From assembly GCF_963678635.1 (NCBI RefSeq), contig NC_087065.1, positions 35,645,807-35,709,806 of the forward strand: a stretch of 64,000 bases of DNA. Direction: 5' to 3'. Below are positions 10,641-21,454 of the stretch, one piece after another; position 1 is the first letter of the stretch, and each line of letters opens with the position of its first letter. The position numbers and the translations under genes were made by a program. The notes under the pieces were generated by a model, which was not told the origin of the DNA, searched no databases, and was given only the letters and a program-made list of their open reading frames with translations. This DNA is from Symsagittifera roscoffensis (Eukaryota > Xenacoelomorpha > Acoela > Convolutidae).

Positions 10641-12180
10641 TATTCCCATTTTAAAAGCGTCATCTCGAAAACTTAATGGGCCTCTGGAGAAATTTGGAGG
10701 CCAGATTTGCAACCACTGAGAGTCCCTGAGAGCACCCTACTATAGGGTTAGGAATCCAAAATTTTGTGAACTTTTTTAAACCTAAGTTTCCCGAAAAAAA
10801 AAAATGAAAAAAAAAAAAAAACGTCTTATCTCGGAAACTAAAAGGATTTGAGCATTCATATTAAGAGGCAAGATTTGAGACGCCTAGGTGTACGCTGACA
10901 ATAAGGTTGTATCTTCATCAAGTTAGTAGTTTCAAATTTTTTTGAATTTCTTTGTAGATATGTTCTTCGAGAAATTTTGAAAAAATCAAAAAACGTCACA
11001 CCTCGGAAATAAAAGCATTTGAGCAGTCGCGTTTAGCAGTCGCATGTGGCAAGATTTGCAACTCTTTAGAGTACCCTGACAAAACCGAACTATAGCGTTG
11101 GAAATTTCAAATTTCGAAAAATAATTGATTTAAGCTTTCTGAAGTTTTCTGAAAATTTTTGAAAAAATCACAAAAAACGTCATATCTCGAAAACTACAAA
11201 GAATTGAGCAGTCATATTTGAGGGCAAGATTCGCAATCTTTGAGAATACTCTGAGAGGACCCAACTATAGGGTTGGGAATTTCAGCTTTTGCGAAAAAAA
11301 ATTATATAAGTTTTCTGAAAATTTTTTGAAAAAATCACAAAAAACGTCATATCTCGAAAACTACAAAGAATTGAGCAGTCATATTTGGAGGCAAGATTCA
11401 CAATCTTTGAGAATACTCTGACAGGACCCAACTACAGGATTGCGAGTTTCAGATTTTTAAAAACTAATAATAATTAAAGTTTTCTGAAAATTTTTGAAAA
11501 AATCACAAAAACATCATATCTCGAAAACTGCAACGAATTGAGCAGTCATATTTGAGGGCAAGATTCGCAATCTTTGAGAATACTCTGACAGGACCCAACT
11601 ATAGGGTTGGGAATTTCAGATTTTGCGAAAAAAATTAATTCAAGTTATCTGAAAATTTTTTGAAAAAATCACAAAAACATCATATGTCAAAAACTGCAAC
11701 GAATTGAGCAGTCATATTTGGAGGCAAGATTCGCAATCTTTGAGAATACCCTGACAGGACCCAACTACAGGGTTGCGAGTTTCAGATTTTTAAAAACTAA
11801 TCATAATTTAAGTTTTCTGAAAATTTTTGAAAAAATCACAAAAACATCATATCTCGAAAACTGCAACGAATTGAGCAGTCATATTTGGAGGCAAGATTCG
11901 CAATCTTTGAGAATACTCTGACAGGACCCAACTACAGGGTTGGGAATTTCAGATTTTGCAAAAAAAATTAATATAAGTTTTCTGAAAATTTTTTGAAAAT
12001 CACAAAAAACGTCATATCTCGAAAACTACAAGGATTTGAACAGTCATAGTTGGAGGCAAGATTTATTACTCAGAGTAATCTGACAGCACCCAACTACAGA
12101 GTTGGGAATTTCAAATTTTGTAAATTATTTTGTTATTTGAAATTTCTGAAAAAATCGTCTTGTCTCGTTAACTAAAATGA
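10640..12180. repeat. ~166-bp satellite array, ten monomers
   Basis: The anchor CRTCATATCTCGAAAACT recurs at about 10,658, 10,822, 10,994, 11,178, 11,345, 11,512, 11,678, 11,845, 12,010 and 12,156. The spacing is 165-167 bp in the homogeneous centre (11,178-12,010) and less regular at the edges. Other conserved blocks are GAGCAGTCATATTTGGAGGC, GCAATCTTTGAGAATACTCT and GACCCAACTAYAGGGTTGGG, then an AAAATCACAAAAA tract. Homogeneous centre and diverged edges are what unequal crossing-over produces. The monomer length is close to a nucleosome repeat. Confidence 0.9.
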
Positions 12181-12650
12181 TTCGGGCATTCAAAATTGGA
12201 GGCCAAATTCGCAACCCCTATTTCGATATTGGGCTGCTTAATTTGAACTCGATAAAATAACCACTAAAATCAAATTGGAAAATCGAAAAAAAAAATTTTA
12301 ACCATTGCAATATACGATACAGCTTAAACATGCAAAAATAATACGTTGAAAAAGTTTAAACATGGCGAGATAGTGAAGCCCGCATTTAAATATATAATAG
12401 ATTATCTCGTTAACTAAAATGATTCGGGCATTCAAAATTGGAGGCCAAATTTGCAATCCCTATTTCGATATTGGGCTGCTTAATTTGAACTCGATAAAAT
12501 AACCACTAAAATCAAATTGGAAAATCGAAAAAAAAATCTTAACCATTGCAATATACGATACAGCTTAAACATGCAAAAATAATACGTTGAAAAAGCTTAA
12601 ACATGGCGAGATAGTGAAGCCCGCATTTAAATATATAATAGATAGATAAT
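12162..12650. repeat. 243-bp tandem duplication
   Basis: Two nearly identical units starting with TCTCGTTAACTAAAATGATT at 12,162 and 12,405. Each contains GGGCTGCTTAATTTGAACTC and CATGGCGAGATAGTGAAGCC. The first part of the unit is a diverged satellite monomer (TCTCGTTAACTAAAATGATTCGGGCATT), so it grew out of the array to its left. Confidence 0.88.
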
Positions 12651-13355
12651 AGATTAGCTGTGCGCCGATTAATTTGCCTTGCCGTCTCAGTTACGCATCA
12701 ATACAGTTATCCGGACAAATTTTTAGAACCAGAAACTTTATCATAGGCTGAGAGGAGCTTTGCACCACTAGCGATACAACACATGTCGAAACAAATTTAA
12801 ACTTAAAACCGTTATTTAGATTGAACCCAAAATCTCAGAATTGGGAGGGGAGTTCTCGAGAAAAGTCAACAAAAAAAACGGTCGGAAGGCAACTAAAAAA
12901 TTTAAATTACCAACTGAACAAAACTTTTACAAATCGGAAACAAAGCCGACGATCTTGAGCACAAACCAGTTGAGTCGAAAACAACATTGATTTAATAGAC
13001 ATTAAAAAATGAAACTAGAATGAACAAAACTTGCAACTACCATTTTGCCTACAGCGCAAGATAAATCAGAGATGTGGCGCCTAAGCCGGCAAAAATTGAG
13101 CAGACAAACGAAAGTCCCACAATGCAATTTTAAATGGGAATAAAATTCAATTTCACATATACTGAAAAAAGTAGTTGCCGGGTTTCAAGGGTGCAAAAGT
13201 GACCGCGTTACATCCAACTCATGCGGGAAGCAACCTGAAGTTGTTTGTTAAGGTTCAAAATTAAAGCAAGAGCAATTTTTTGCGCTACAAAACACATTGC
13301 GATACAAAACAGTGAATGAAACAAAAACAGATGTCAAAAGAAAACCTGATAAATT
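12651..13355. other. Spacer between tandem blocks, no gene seen
   Basis: AT-rich. A short block near 12,750 (GAGGAGCTTTGCACCACTAG) resembles one at 3,055-3,085 (GGAGCTTCGCACCACTTG), so part of it is dispersed repeat. No reading frame is worth calling. Confidence 0.4.
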
Positions 13356-14270
13356 TTGTTGGAAAAAAATTACTTGAAAAATAACTTAACAAAAGTTAAA
13401 AACTACAGCTACAAAAACTTCATATTTGTAAAAGATGAAGTAAACAAACAGCCAATAAAATGGAAATTGTCTACAGAGCGGCAACAAACTTAGAGTCGAA
13501 ACCTGTGAAGCTGAAAACAAAAATGTTGTCATAAAAAATTTCACATAACATTTTTTACGATCACCCAAACTGAAATACATAATCCCAAATGGATATACTT
13601 TGCCCTCAAAACTACGCAATTTAAAATGACTAAGTTGAAGTAACATAAATTGAAACAGTTTGAATATTTTAAAATAAACTCAAAATCAGACACGGTAAAT
13701 ATACAAATTTGTGAAGTTTCAGTTCTGGTAAAAATTATATAAAATGGAACACAACCCACTTTACAAAATTATAAATAAAAACCTCACTAGATAAAAATGC
13801 AATTTAAAAAAATCTAAGTTTTCTGAAAATTTTAGAAAAATCATAAAAACGTCATATCTCGAAAACTACGAAGATTTGAGCAGTCACAATTGGAGGCATG
13901 ATTCGAAACCCTTGAGAACAGAAAACCTGAACTCAGCCTCACTATTGAGATGGGAACTTTAATTTTGGAAGTTTTTATATCTAAGCTCTTTGATAACATT
14001 TTGAATGACAATACACGCCACATCTCGGAAATTAAAAGCATTCGAATAGTAGCAATTAGACGCAAGATTTGTGTAGGGAAACGGAAGTTTCCTTGTTAGT
14101 AAATTCTAAAGATAAAAAATTCAACTATTTTGGCAAATGTCATTCCTAATTTATGATGTCTGAGAACTGTCAATGCATTAAATAACTTTGACAATCATGC
14201 AAGCGCCTTGACAGGCGGGAGAAATCTTCACTTTGCATAGTGTCAAAAAAAACTGACAAAAGGTGCAAAA

Positions 14271-14313
14271 ATCCGTAATCCGGGTAAAACCAAAATTTAC
14301 CCAGATTAAGGAT
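14271..14313. repeat. Imperfect hairpin in the 1,314-bp unit, copy 1
   Basis: Arms ATCCGTAATCCGGGTAAA and TTTACCCAGATTAAGGAT, each 18 nt, pair at 16 of 18 positions around a 7-nt loop ACCAAAA. The same hairpin sits in the next copy. It could be a transcript stem or the relic of a palindromic element; the function is unknown. Confidence 0.6.
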
Positions 14314-15584
14314 AGAAACGGGGCAACCCGGGAACATCATAATAATTGAACATTCAGAGCAATAAGTTGGTCAAAAGTCCTTCTTTCACAAACGTTTTCA
14401 ATACTAAATTACAGTAATTATCTTATAGTCTTCGAGATCAACTTTGAGTATAAATAACAAAACATGTATAAATAATTAGAGATTTTAAATTAACTTACAC
14501 TCAATCCTTGTTGTAATCCAAGAAATCAGGTGTTGGACTGATCCTACATTTGTATCTCCTGTGATTACACGCACAGCACCCAACCACAGGATTGAGAATT
14601 TCTGGGTATTCTAAAAATTTCAAACACAGTGGCGAACTTTTTAGAATACCCTTTTTGTTGGACAAAAAAATACTTGAAAGAATAACTTATCATAACCTGA
14701 AAAAACTCCAGCTACAAAAACTTCGTATTTGCATAAGATGAAGTACACAAACAGCCCGTAAAAAGGAAATTGTCTACAGAGCGGCAACAAAGGCGACAAA
14801 CTTAGGGTCGAAACCTGTGAAGCTGAAATCAAAAATGTTTTCATAAAAATTTTCACATAACTTTTTTTCTACGACCCACCCAAACTGAAATTTAAAATCC
14901 CAAATGGATATACGTTGCCCTCAAAACTACGCAAAAAAAATGACTAACTTGAAATAACATAAATTGAAACAGTTTGAATTTTTTAAAATAAATTCAAAAT
15001 CAGCTACGGTAAATTTACAAGTTGGTGGAAATTCAGTTCTGGTAAAAACTATTTAAATTGGAACAAAACCCACTTTACAAAATTTTAAATAAAAACCTCA
15101 CTAGATAAAAATGCAATTTAAAAAAATCTAAGTTTTCTGAAAATTTTAGAAAAATCATAAAAACGTCATATCTCGAAAACTACGAAGATTTGAGCAGTCA
15201 CAATTGGAGGCATGATTCGAAACCCTTGAGAACAGAAAACCTGAACTCAGCCTCACTATTGAGATGGGAACTTTAATTTTGGAAGTTTTTATATCTAAGC
15301 TCTTTGATAACATTTTGAATGACAATACACGCCACATCTCGGAAATTAAAGGCATTCGAATAGTAGCAATTAGACGCAAGATTTGTGTAGGGAAACGGAA
15401 GTTTCCTTGTTAGTAAATTCTAAAGATAAAAAATTCAACTATTTTGGCAAATGTCATTCCTAATTTATGATGTCTGAGAACTGTCAATGCATTAAATAAC
15501 TTTGACAATCATGCAAGCGCCTTGACAGGCGGGAGAAATCTTCACTTTGCATAGTGTCAAAAAAAGCTGACAAAAGGTGCAAAA

Positions 15585-15627
15585 ATCCGTAATCCGGGTA
15601 AAACCAAAATTTACCCAGATTAAGGAT
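15585..15627. repeat. Imperfect hairpin in the 1,314-bp unit, copy 2
   Basis: Same two 18-nt arms and loop as the hairpin 1,314 bp to the left. The retained arms simply reflect recent duplication. Confidence 0.6.
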
Positions 15628-16437
15628 AGAAACGGGGCAACCCGGGAACATCATAATAATTGAACATTTAGAGCAATAAGTTGGTCAAAAAGTCCTTCTT
15701 TGACAAACGTTTTCAATACTAAATTACAGTAATTATCTTATAGTCTTCGAGATCAACTTTGAGTATAAACAACAAAACATGTATAAATAATTAGAGATTT
15801 TAAATTAACTTACACTCAATCCTTGTTGTAATCCAAGAAATCAGGTGTTGGGCTGATCCTACATTTGTATCTCCTGTGAGTACACTCACAGCACCCAACC
15901 ACAGGATTGAGAATTTCTGGGTATTCTAAAAATTTCAAACACAGTGGCGAACTTTTTAGAATACCCTTTTTGTTGGACAAAAAAATACTTGAAAGAATAA
16001 CTTATCATAACCTGAAAAAACTCCAGCTACAAAAACTTTGTATTTGCATAAGATGAAGTACACAAACAGCCCGTAAAAAGGAAATTGTCTACAGAGCGGC
16101 AACAAAGGCGACAAACTTAGGGTCGAAACCTGTGAAGCTGAAATCAAAAATGTTTTCATAAAAATTTTCACATAACTTTTTTTCTACGACCCACCCAAAC
16201 TGAAATTTAAAATCCCAAATGGATATACATTGCCCTCAAAACTACGCAAAAAAAATTGACTAACTTGAAATAACATAAATTGAAACAGTTTGAATATTTT
16301 AAAATAAATTCTAAATCAGCTACGGTAAATTTACAAGTTGGTGGAAATTCAGTTCTGGTAAAAACTATTTAAATTGGAACAAAACCCACTTTACAAAATT
16401 ATAAATAAAAACCTCACTAGATAAAAATGCAATTTAA

Positions 16438-16718
16438 AAAAAAGAAGTTCGAATGATCGAAACTGGGGTCAAAACCAGGAACCCAAAAAAAATGAAATTT
16501 TTTTTAAAGATTATTACAACCTGAAACGGGCTTGAACTGATTACTAGCTAACTGATAAGTTTTTTTCTTTGAAGTTCATAAATCTCAAGAATTGAAGACC
16601 ATCTAGAAGTTGTCCACATGAATTCACTTCTAGAATTGAAGTTGGATCTTCACTTCTAGAAGTCAAGATCCTGTGGTCAAAGTTGTTTACGGGAAAAAAG
16701 TCTAGTACCCGGTTGCAA
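16438..16718. other. Unique flank and dispersed-repeat fragment
   Basis: Left of the LINE tail. It contains GTTTACGGGAAAAAAGTCTA followed by ACCCGGTTGCAATA, which matches GTTTACCGGAAAAAGTTTAG...ACCCGGTTGCAATACC near 29,828. The LINE therefore sits next to, or inside, a dispersed repeat. Short alternating AAGTTG/CTTCTAGAAG stretches near 16,600-16,670 form weak local palindromes. Confidence 0.5.

Positions 16719-16753
<35 letters not shown>
16719..16753 (-). repeat. (TAG)n microsatellite = (CTA)n 3' tail of the LINE
   Basis: About 11.7 perfect TAG units. On the LINE's own (minus) strand this is a CTA/TAC repeat at its 3' end, as expected for LINE families that end in short simple repeats instead of poly(A). 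Confidence 0.85.
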
Positions 16754-16993
16754 AAAGACTTAAATTCACAGTTAAAGAAGTACAATAGATGCTAAGTGGA
16801 ACGTATAGATCGATGAACCTAACAATACAGAACAAAATACTAGCAAACTATGATCGGCAATTTAAACAAAAACATTTGATACAGAAAGTACACGAGTTGT
16901 TTAGGTTGAAAGAAGCTCGTTTTTGAGCCAGATACGTTTTAAGGTCTCTTGAGAAAATGGGTAGGGTAGATTCAAAGTTTAAGATTTTCAGTT

Positions 16994-17343
16994 TTATAAG
17001 TTCGTTTGCAGTATGACAGCTCTGATGAAGAAGTTGTTGTTAGATTTGAATCGTCTTGAATGTTTAAATGCAAACTGATTTGTAATAGCAGAACGAGTAG
17101 AGTTTATGAACTTGATCAATTCCAATTCAACCGTGATGTCGACTTTTTTGTGCCAAATTTTATATAACAAAATGACATCAGTACGAATAAGTTCAAAGCA
17201 GATAGGAAGCATAATGTGCATCTGTAGGCATTTGTCATATTCATTTGAGTTTGACACCCATTAAGAACGCGTTTTTGAAAACTTTCAAGTCTGCGAAGGC
17301 TGTTTATTGAAAATGAATATGCAGTGGAGCTAAAAAGTAACAC
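16994..17343 (-). pseudogene. LINE 1 post-RT C-terminal region, two frames
   Basis: SLRRLESFQKRVLNGC continues the RT in a second frame, then YDKCLQMHIMLPICFELIRT and FKHSRRFKSNNNFFIRAVIL in a third. This mirrors the LExxQRRFxR...RxxxLxLxPLxxRRxxxD...R...F.xR pattern that closes CR1/Jockey ORF2. At least two frameshifts separate it from the RT core. Confidence 0.7.
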
Positions 17344-17351
17344 GGATAGAA

Positions 17352-18338
17352 TTAATGATCGATAGAAAAAAGTTTACACTGCTGTTTAACTTGAAAAGGC
17401 ACATTTCTCCGTAGAAAGTTAAAAGTTTTGTTGCTTTTGGCAAGTTTGAGGTCAATATGCAAATTCCAATTAAGTTTGTTGTTGATAATCAAGCCCAAAT
17501 CTTTAATAACCTCAACAAATTCTAATGAAACGTTATCCATTGTAAAAGTGTATTGTGGATAGCCAAAACTCAAAGTCTTGGTTTTTGAAGGATGAAATGA
17601 AAGTCCATATAAATTTGCCCATTCAGAAAGTGTGTTAATATCACATTGAGTATTTTCAGGCGATGAACTTGAGTGTAGTTTTAAGTCATTGCAAAACATA
17701 AAATAAACACTATGAACAACTTCATCAGGAAGATCATCAATAAATAACAAAAAGAAGAAAGGACCCAGAACGCTACCCTGAGGGACACCAGAAGTAACAT
17801 CTATAACAATGGATAGGGAGTTTTCTAACTTAACGCATTGACGTCTGTCAATAAGATACAATGTCAGCAGATTAATGCAATCAAAAACAAAGCCAAGCGT
17901 ACATAGTTTTGTTAAGAGTAAATGATGGGGCACTGAATCAAATGACTTTTGTATGTCAAAATAGATAGATAAACATGGAAGGTTGTTATCAAGGTTAGCA
18001 TAAATAAGATCCAAATAAATTATTATCTGCGATACAGTACTTCGAGATTTCATGAATCCATCTTGCTGTGGTTTATTGATCTTCATGGCTTTAGGATAAA
18101 TGTAATCAAACAAGATGCGCTCAAAAATCACCGACAATTTTGGTAAAATACTGATTGGTCGATAGTTTGTGATATGACTTGATGATGCTAACTTGTAAAA
18201 GGGTGTAACATGTGATAGTTTCCTTTCAGATGGCCAGAAACAACTAGAAACGATTGAATTAAACAAAGTGCATATCGCTGGGGACAGAAAATTGGAGCAA
18301 TGTTTCATGACAAAAGATGGTAACGCATCAGATCCCAT
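17352..18338 (-). pseudogene. LINE 1 reverse transcriptase core, catalytic site mutated
   Basis: Longest open frame of the element, 328 codons. RT blocks appear in order: NYRPISILPKLSVIFERI, QQDGFMKSRSTVSQ, IYFDIQKSFDSVPHHLL (catalytic Asp of motif A present), SGVPQGSVLGP, and FMFCNDLKLH at 17,685-17,696, where the family has F/YADD. The first catalytic Asp of motif C is therefore Asn. LGLIINNKLNWN follows (thumb side). The open frame begins inside the domain. It copies element RNA at the nicked target in intact relatives. Confidence 0.88.
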
Positions 18339-18695
18339 TGAGCAGCTATCATCACAAGCTTCTAGACTAGACGTCTTTTGAACCAGTGTTTGTAATCAAA
18401 ACATCTTCCAGGTGGAAGATTTCAGAGTAAGGAAACATAATATCAGTGATAATTTTCGGACCAAAGACTGATCCAAAAAACTCGTTAAACAATTGTGCCT
18501 TAGATTCGGGCGTTGTAGCAGTTTTCTCACCTAATTTCATGACAGAGGGATATGAAGAGCCTTGGCGTAAGGATCTAAGAGACTGAAAACAGTGGTTTGA
18601 GTCTTGAGTATGGAAACTTTCTACGTATATTAATTTATCAAGCTCAAAAGCGTCAGATAGATCAGTATTTAATCTCAGTTGTCTAAGGGATTAAC

Positions 18696-18914
18696 TTAAA
18701 TTTCTATAAGTTTTCTTTTATTTGAAGCTCGCATATTTATGAGATGCATTGTGTGAGATGAATAATAATGTGGCATTAGTAAACTTTTTTGACGTTTACG
18801 TTTGGAAGCGGATGAAAGAGCTGCGTGTACTAGAGAATACCAATAAGAAGGAAAGTTAGAGATCGCTTGGTTGCTGAATGAGTTATATAAATTGTTCAAG
18901 TTTGTATTAAACAT
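18696..18914 (-). pseudogene. LINE 1 endonuclease-RT linker
   Basis: SYWYSLVHAALSSASKRKRQ followed by a basic, hydrophobic stretch. This resembles the PWxx-type linker between endonuclease and RT in CR1-like LINEs and is in the same frame as the RT. Stops surround it. Confidence 0.5.
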
Positions 18915-19063
18915 TTTTTTGGATAAAATTGATTTGGAAATATTATCAATATTACTGACAGACTTGATGGACGATAAAATTTCAACTTCAAAGATAACAG
19001 GAAAGTGATCCGATAATCTAGTTTTTGGGTTACTGAAAGGAAGAGAATCAGCTGTCCCAAAAA

Positions 19064-19670
19064 TTAGATCAAACAGTTCCCTTTCACGTGAGTTGGTTCA
19101 TTCATGAACTGGTTTAGCCCAAAATCACTGATCTTATCTAAGAAAGCTCTTTCGAATGTCGTTGTTCCAGTATTTGTTTGCCAGTTGATTCCTGGTAAAT
19201 TAAAATCACCCAAAAAGAAAACATCAAAATTTGCACCATAGTTGTGAGATGTAATGACTGTAAGCTGATAGGCATGCTGTAAGGCTACCAATCGACCCAT
19301 GATAACGGGAATTAGAATCAAGATCCTAGATTACGAGGAAGAACAACATACTTGTGTTAGAGGAAACACCACATGCAAAAGAGAATGGAAAATCGGGAAT
19401 AGAAAGGTCGCTAATAGTAAGGTTTTTGTTATCCGATATAATAAGAACGCCGCTGTGTTCACCATTATTACGGTCACATCTTGATGCAATTTGGAAGGAG
19501 GAGCTTTGGCAAATTTCGGAATTTACAATTTCGCTGGATAACCAAGTTTTGGTAAGAAAAGCAATGGAAATGTTGTTGAAAGTTAGTAGTTGAAAAAGAA
19601 TTTGTCGTTTCTCGCGACTGCATATGGATTGGCAATTCAGAAGTATGCAATTTATATTATACTCAAGCAT
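19064..19670 (-). pseudogene. LINE 1 APE-type endonuclease
   Basis: The N-terminal half reads LLNCQSICSREKRQ...FLTKTWLSSE in one frame; the second half, FLGDFNLPGINW, continues in another frame after a break near 19,322. Known family motifs are N-x-S near the start, xxTETWL with a catalytic Glu, and GDFN with Asp and Asn. Here TETWL reads TKTWL, so the metal-binding Glu is lost, while GDFN is kept. The enzyme would nick target DNA for target-primed reverse transcription; this copy cannot. Confidence 0.75.
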
Positions 19671-20101
19671 TTCATTTTAAGTTGACATTTTGACCTTATA
19701 AAATAACTGTAGTTGTTTAATTCGGAAGTCTTTTTTTCCTTGTTTTCCACATTTATCATCTCATATCTTTTGGCAAGAACTTTCTTTTCGATTTCCCTGT
19801 CCGAGCTCGAAAGAAAACTTTTAACGTACACAGGAATGCGAAAATCCTTCAAATGACTGCTTCTGGCGAAACAGCGATCCATGAAGTGAGCGTTATTCGT
19901 CGCAATCAATAATGGGCGACACGTGCGACGTTCATTATTGGCTGTTTGAGATTTCCCAAGTCTTCGAGCTGAAGTAATGTTATTTTCAGAATTTAGACCC
20001 ATATACTGCATTATTTCCGCAATAATATTGGCATAAGATTTGACACGAGCATCGAAGGTATTACCCAACTCAGGCACACCGTTGATAACAAATTGGTTCA
20101 C
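19652..20101 (-). pseudogene. LINE 1 ORF1 C-terminus, RRM/gag-like
   Basis: VINGVPELGNTFDARVKSYA, then ARRLGKSQ, RPLLIATNNAHFMDRCFARS and VYVKSFLSSSDREIEKKVLA. This ordered set (VxGVPE, RLG, RPLLI, VxVxxxLSxxDREIE) is the usual ORF1p nucleic-acid-binding region of CR1/Jockey-type LINEs. It would bind the element's RNA in RNP particles. It is separated from the PHD part by stops and a frame change. Confidence 0.68.
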
Positions 20102-20208
20102 ATTTTTTTGTATGTCGGCAGGTGGTGTCTTAGTATTGCCATTTCCATTAGTGAATACATCACGATAGGAAGGTAGATTGACACTGAATGCCTTTACTAT
20201 ATTTTTGT

Positions 20209-20553
20209 TTATTTGTCCAGGTAAGATTTTTCATTAATACGCGGTATTTCACATTCAAGAGTAGATAAAACTGTAGATTTAATGTTATTAATCAAATCGG
20301 TTGCCTTGTTAAAAATGGTACAAAACTTAGCTTCGTATTTGAAGATATCCACTTCTAGGCAGTTGTCAAAAATCCAAATGCAATTTTCGATTTTACCCAT
20401 CCACGATACTTTGTCAGCTGACAGAGAAACACACGCTCCATGAAAACATTTTCCACATTTCTCCCACCCAATAGCTGATACATCATCGTGTTTCACTTTA
20501 CTTTTGCAGTGGTCACATTTGCAAGTAGACGTTGATCCTGCAACAGAGATCAA
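20209..20553 (-). pseudogene. LINE 1 ORF1 N-terminus, PHD zinc finger
   Basis: Cysteine/histidine pattern CDHCKSK...WEKCGKCFHGACVSL, then a tryptophan and NC at the end of the finger: the C4HC3 spacing of a PHD finger with one late cysteine apparently lost. In CR1-like elements this finger precedes the nucleic-acid-binding part of ORF1 and is thought to contact chromatin or proteins. The frame stops at 20,209, and the rest of ORF1 lies in another frame. Confidence 0.72.
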
Positions 20554-20565
20554 CGTCTAACTACC

Positions 20566-20870
20566 TAATTGCTGTGATAAACTTATTAAATAGTTTCAGA
20601 TTGATGTCGAAGTGCAGCGAGCGAGCCGTGGCGCGCTCCTAATTCCGAATTACAATTGGACTGGTCGATCACACATCATTAGCGCGAAGCGGTCTTTAAG
20701 AGTGCCCGCGTGGCGCAGTGGTCTATCCCAACTGCGATCTGACCAGAACATCAACTGCTGTTGGGGCTCCTTCTCCAACTCCAGAACTGGAACTTACTGG
20801 GTGTAATACCCAACTGATTGATCCATAGCTACAGTGAGCAACGCCGTTATAAGAACCGTCTCAAATGGCA
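20566..20870. other. Head-to-head LINE junction with tRNA-like box A
   Basis: Short, relatively GC-rich strip between the 5' ends of two divergent LINEs. TGGCGCAGTGG at 20,711-20,721 is a perfect match to a tRNA/SINE box A core (TRGCNNAGYGG), preceded by GTGCCCGCG, but no box B (GGTTCGANNCC) follows. It may be a SINE head, a LINE 5' UTR, or an internal promoter relic. GAGCGAGCC...GGCGCGCTC near 20,620 can fold locally. Confidence 0.4.
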
Positions 20871-20950
20871 ACAAGCAACCCCCCCCCCAGTCGCCTTTTG
20901 GAGAGCAACCTTATCCAACCGTCTCAGAGCTTCTGAATGCTCCCTGAGCA

Positions 20951-21454
20951 GTGCTTTTTGCCTTTGCTTCGATAACAAGCAAGAAAACGCTTGAATTTCT
21001 GTTGAGAGAAACCATTGCCCAGATGAACCTTTTTTTCGGGAAAAAAAGAGAAGAAATAAACGAGAGTATTGCTGAAATGAGACAAACAGTGGTTGATCTG
21101 AACAGAGCGTTTGTCGAGACAACACCTGGAGTCGAAACTAGCTGGAAATCAGACATCGTAGACGGAAATAAAGAATCAATGGGAGAACTTACTGTTGGGA
21201 CGAGTGCACCGAACATCGCAGAATCAGCTGATAGCGCTCGTGCACGAGTGTCTCCGGCACAAGAAAGCAGACTAGCAGATGATAAAGCAGTGCGTATACG
21301 AGGCTTGCCTGAGCCCCGCGGGCTTATGAATGAAATGATGAAAATTGACAAAGAAGAGGATCAAAAATTGCTTGATCATATGGAAGATGAGGGAAAGATA
21401 CTTGATTGGGAATTCCAGCTGAGGGAAGAACAAGAACAATGTTGGTTACCCTAG
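20951..21454 (+). pseudogene. LINE 2 ORF1-like protein
   Basis: The N-terminal part is helical and charged (GKKREEINESIAEMRQTVVD), a likely coiled coil. Further on, VRIRGLPEP starts the domain typical of ORF1p (xxRGLPE), followed by DEEDQKLLDHM-like acidic helix residues. The frame ends before the expected RLG motif, so it is truncated. The first codon used here need not be the real start. Confidence 0.6.

Larger units (their letters stand above)
13356..16437. repeat. 1,314-bp tandem repeat, ~2.4 copies
   Basis: The same sequence returns with a shift of 1,314-1,315 bp: CGTCATATCTCGAAAACTAC at 13,850 and 15,164; AACCCACTTTACAAAATT near 13,755, 15,068 and 16,383; GAATACCCTTTTTGTTGG near 14,643 and 15,958. 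Copies run about 13,356-14,652, 14,653-15,967 and 15,968-16,437 (partial). The last two are almost identical, while the first ~450 bp of copy 1 is clearly more diverged. Each full copy includes two satellite-like monomers. Short reading frames that repeat at the same 1.3-kb offset are by-products of the duplication. Confidence 0.93.
16719..20565 (-). mobile_element. CR1/Jockey-like non-LTR retrotransposon (LINE 1), degenerate, near full length
   Basis: Order on the minus strand: PHD-finger ORF1, RNA-binding-like ORF1 C-terminus, APE-type endonuclease, linker, reverse transcriptase, C-terminal region, CTA-repeat tail. This is the layout of CR1-clade elements, whose ORF1 often carries a PHD finger. 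The copy needs at least five frame changes, and catalytic residues are altered, so it is a dead but nearly full-length insertion. No target-site duplication was identified. Its 5' end lies head to head with another LINE. Confidence 0.88.

Noticed and set aside
13841-16171. Pairs of 71-74-codon minus-strand frames with identical products 1,314 bp apart
   Set aside because: By-products of the tandem duplication; the first satellite part (CGTCATATCTCG) is translated within them.
16600-16680. Alternating CTTCTAGAAG palindromes considered as an IR element
   Set aside because: Arms are short and overlap in several registers. This is local low-complexity palindromic sequence without defined ends.
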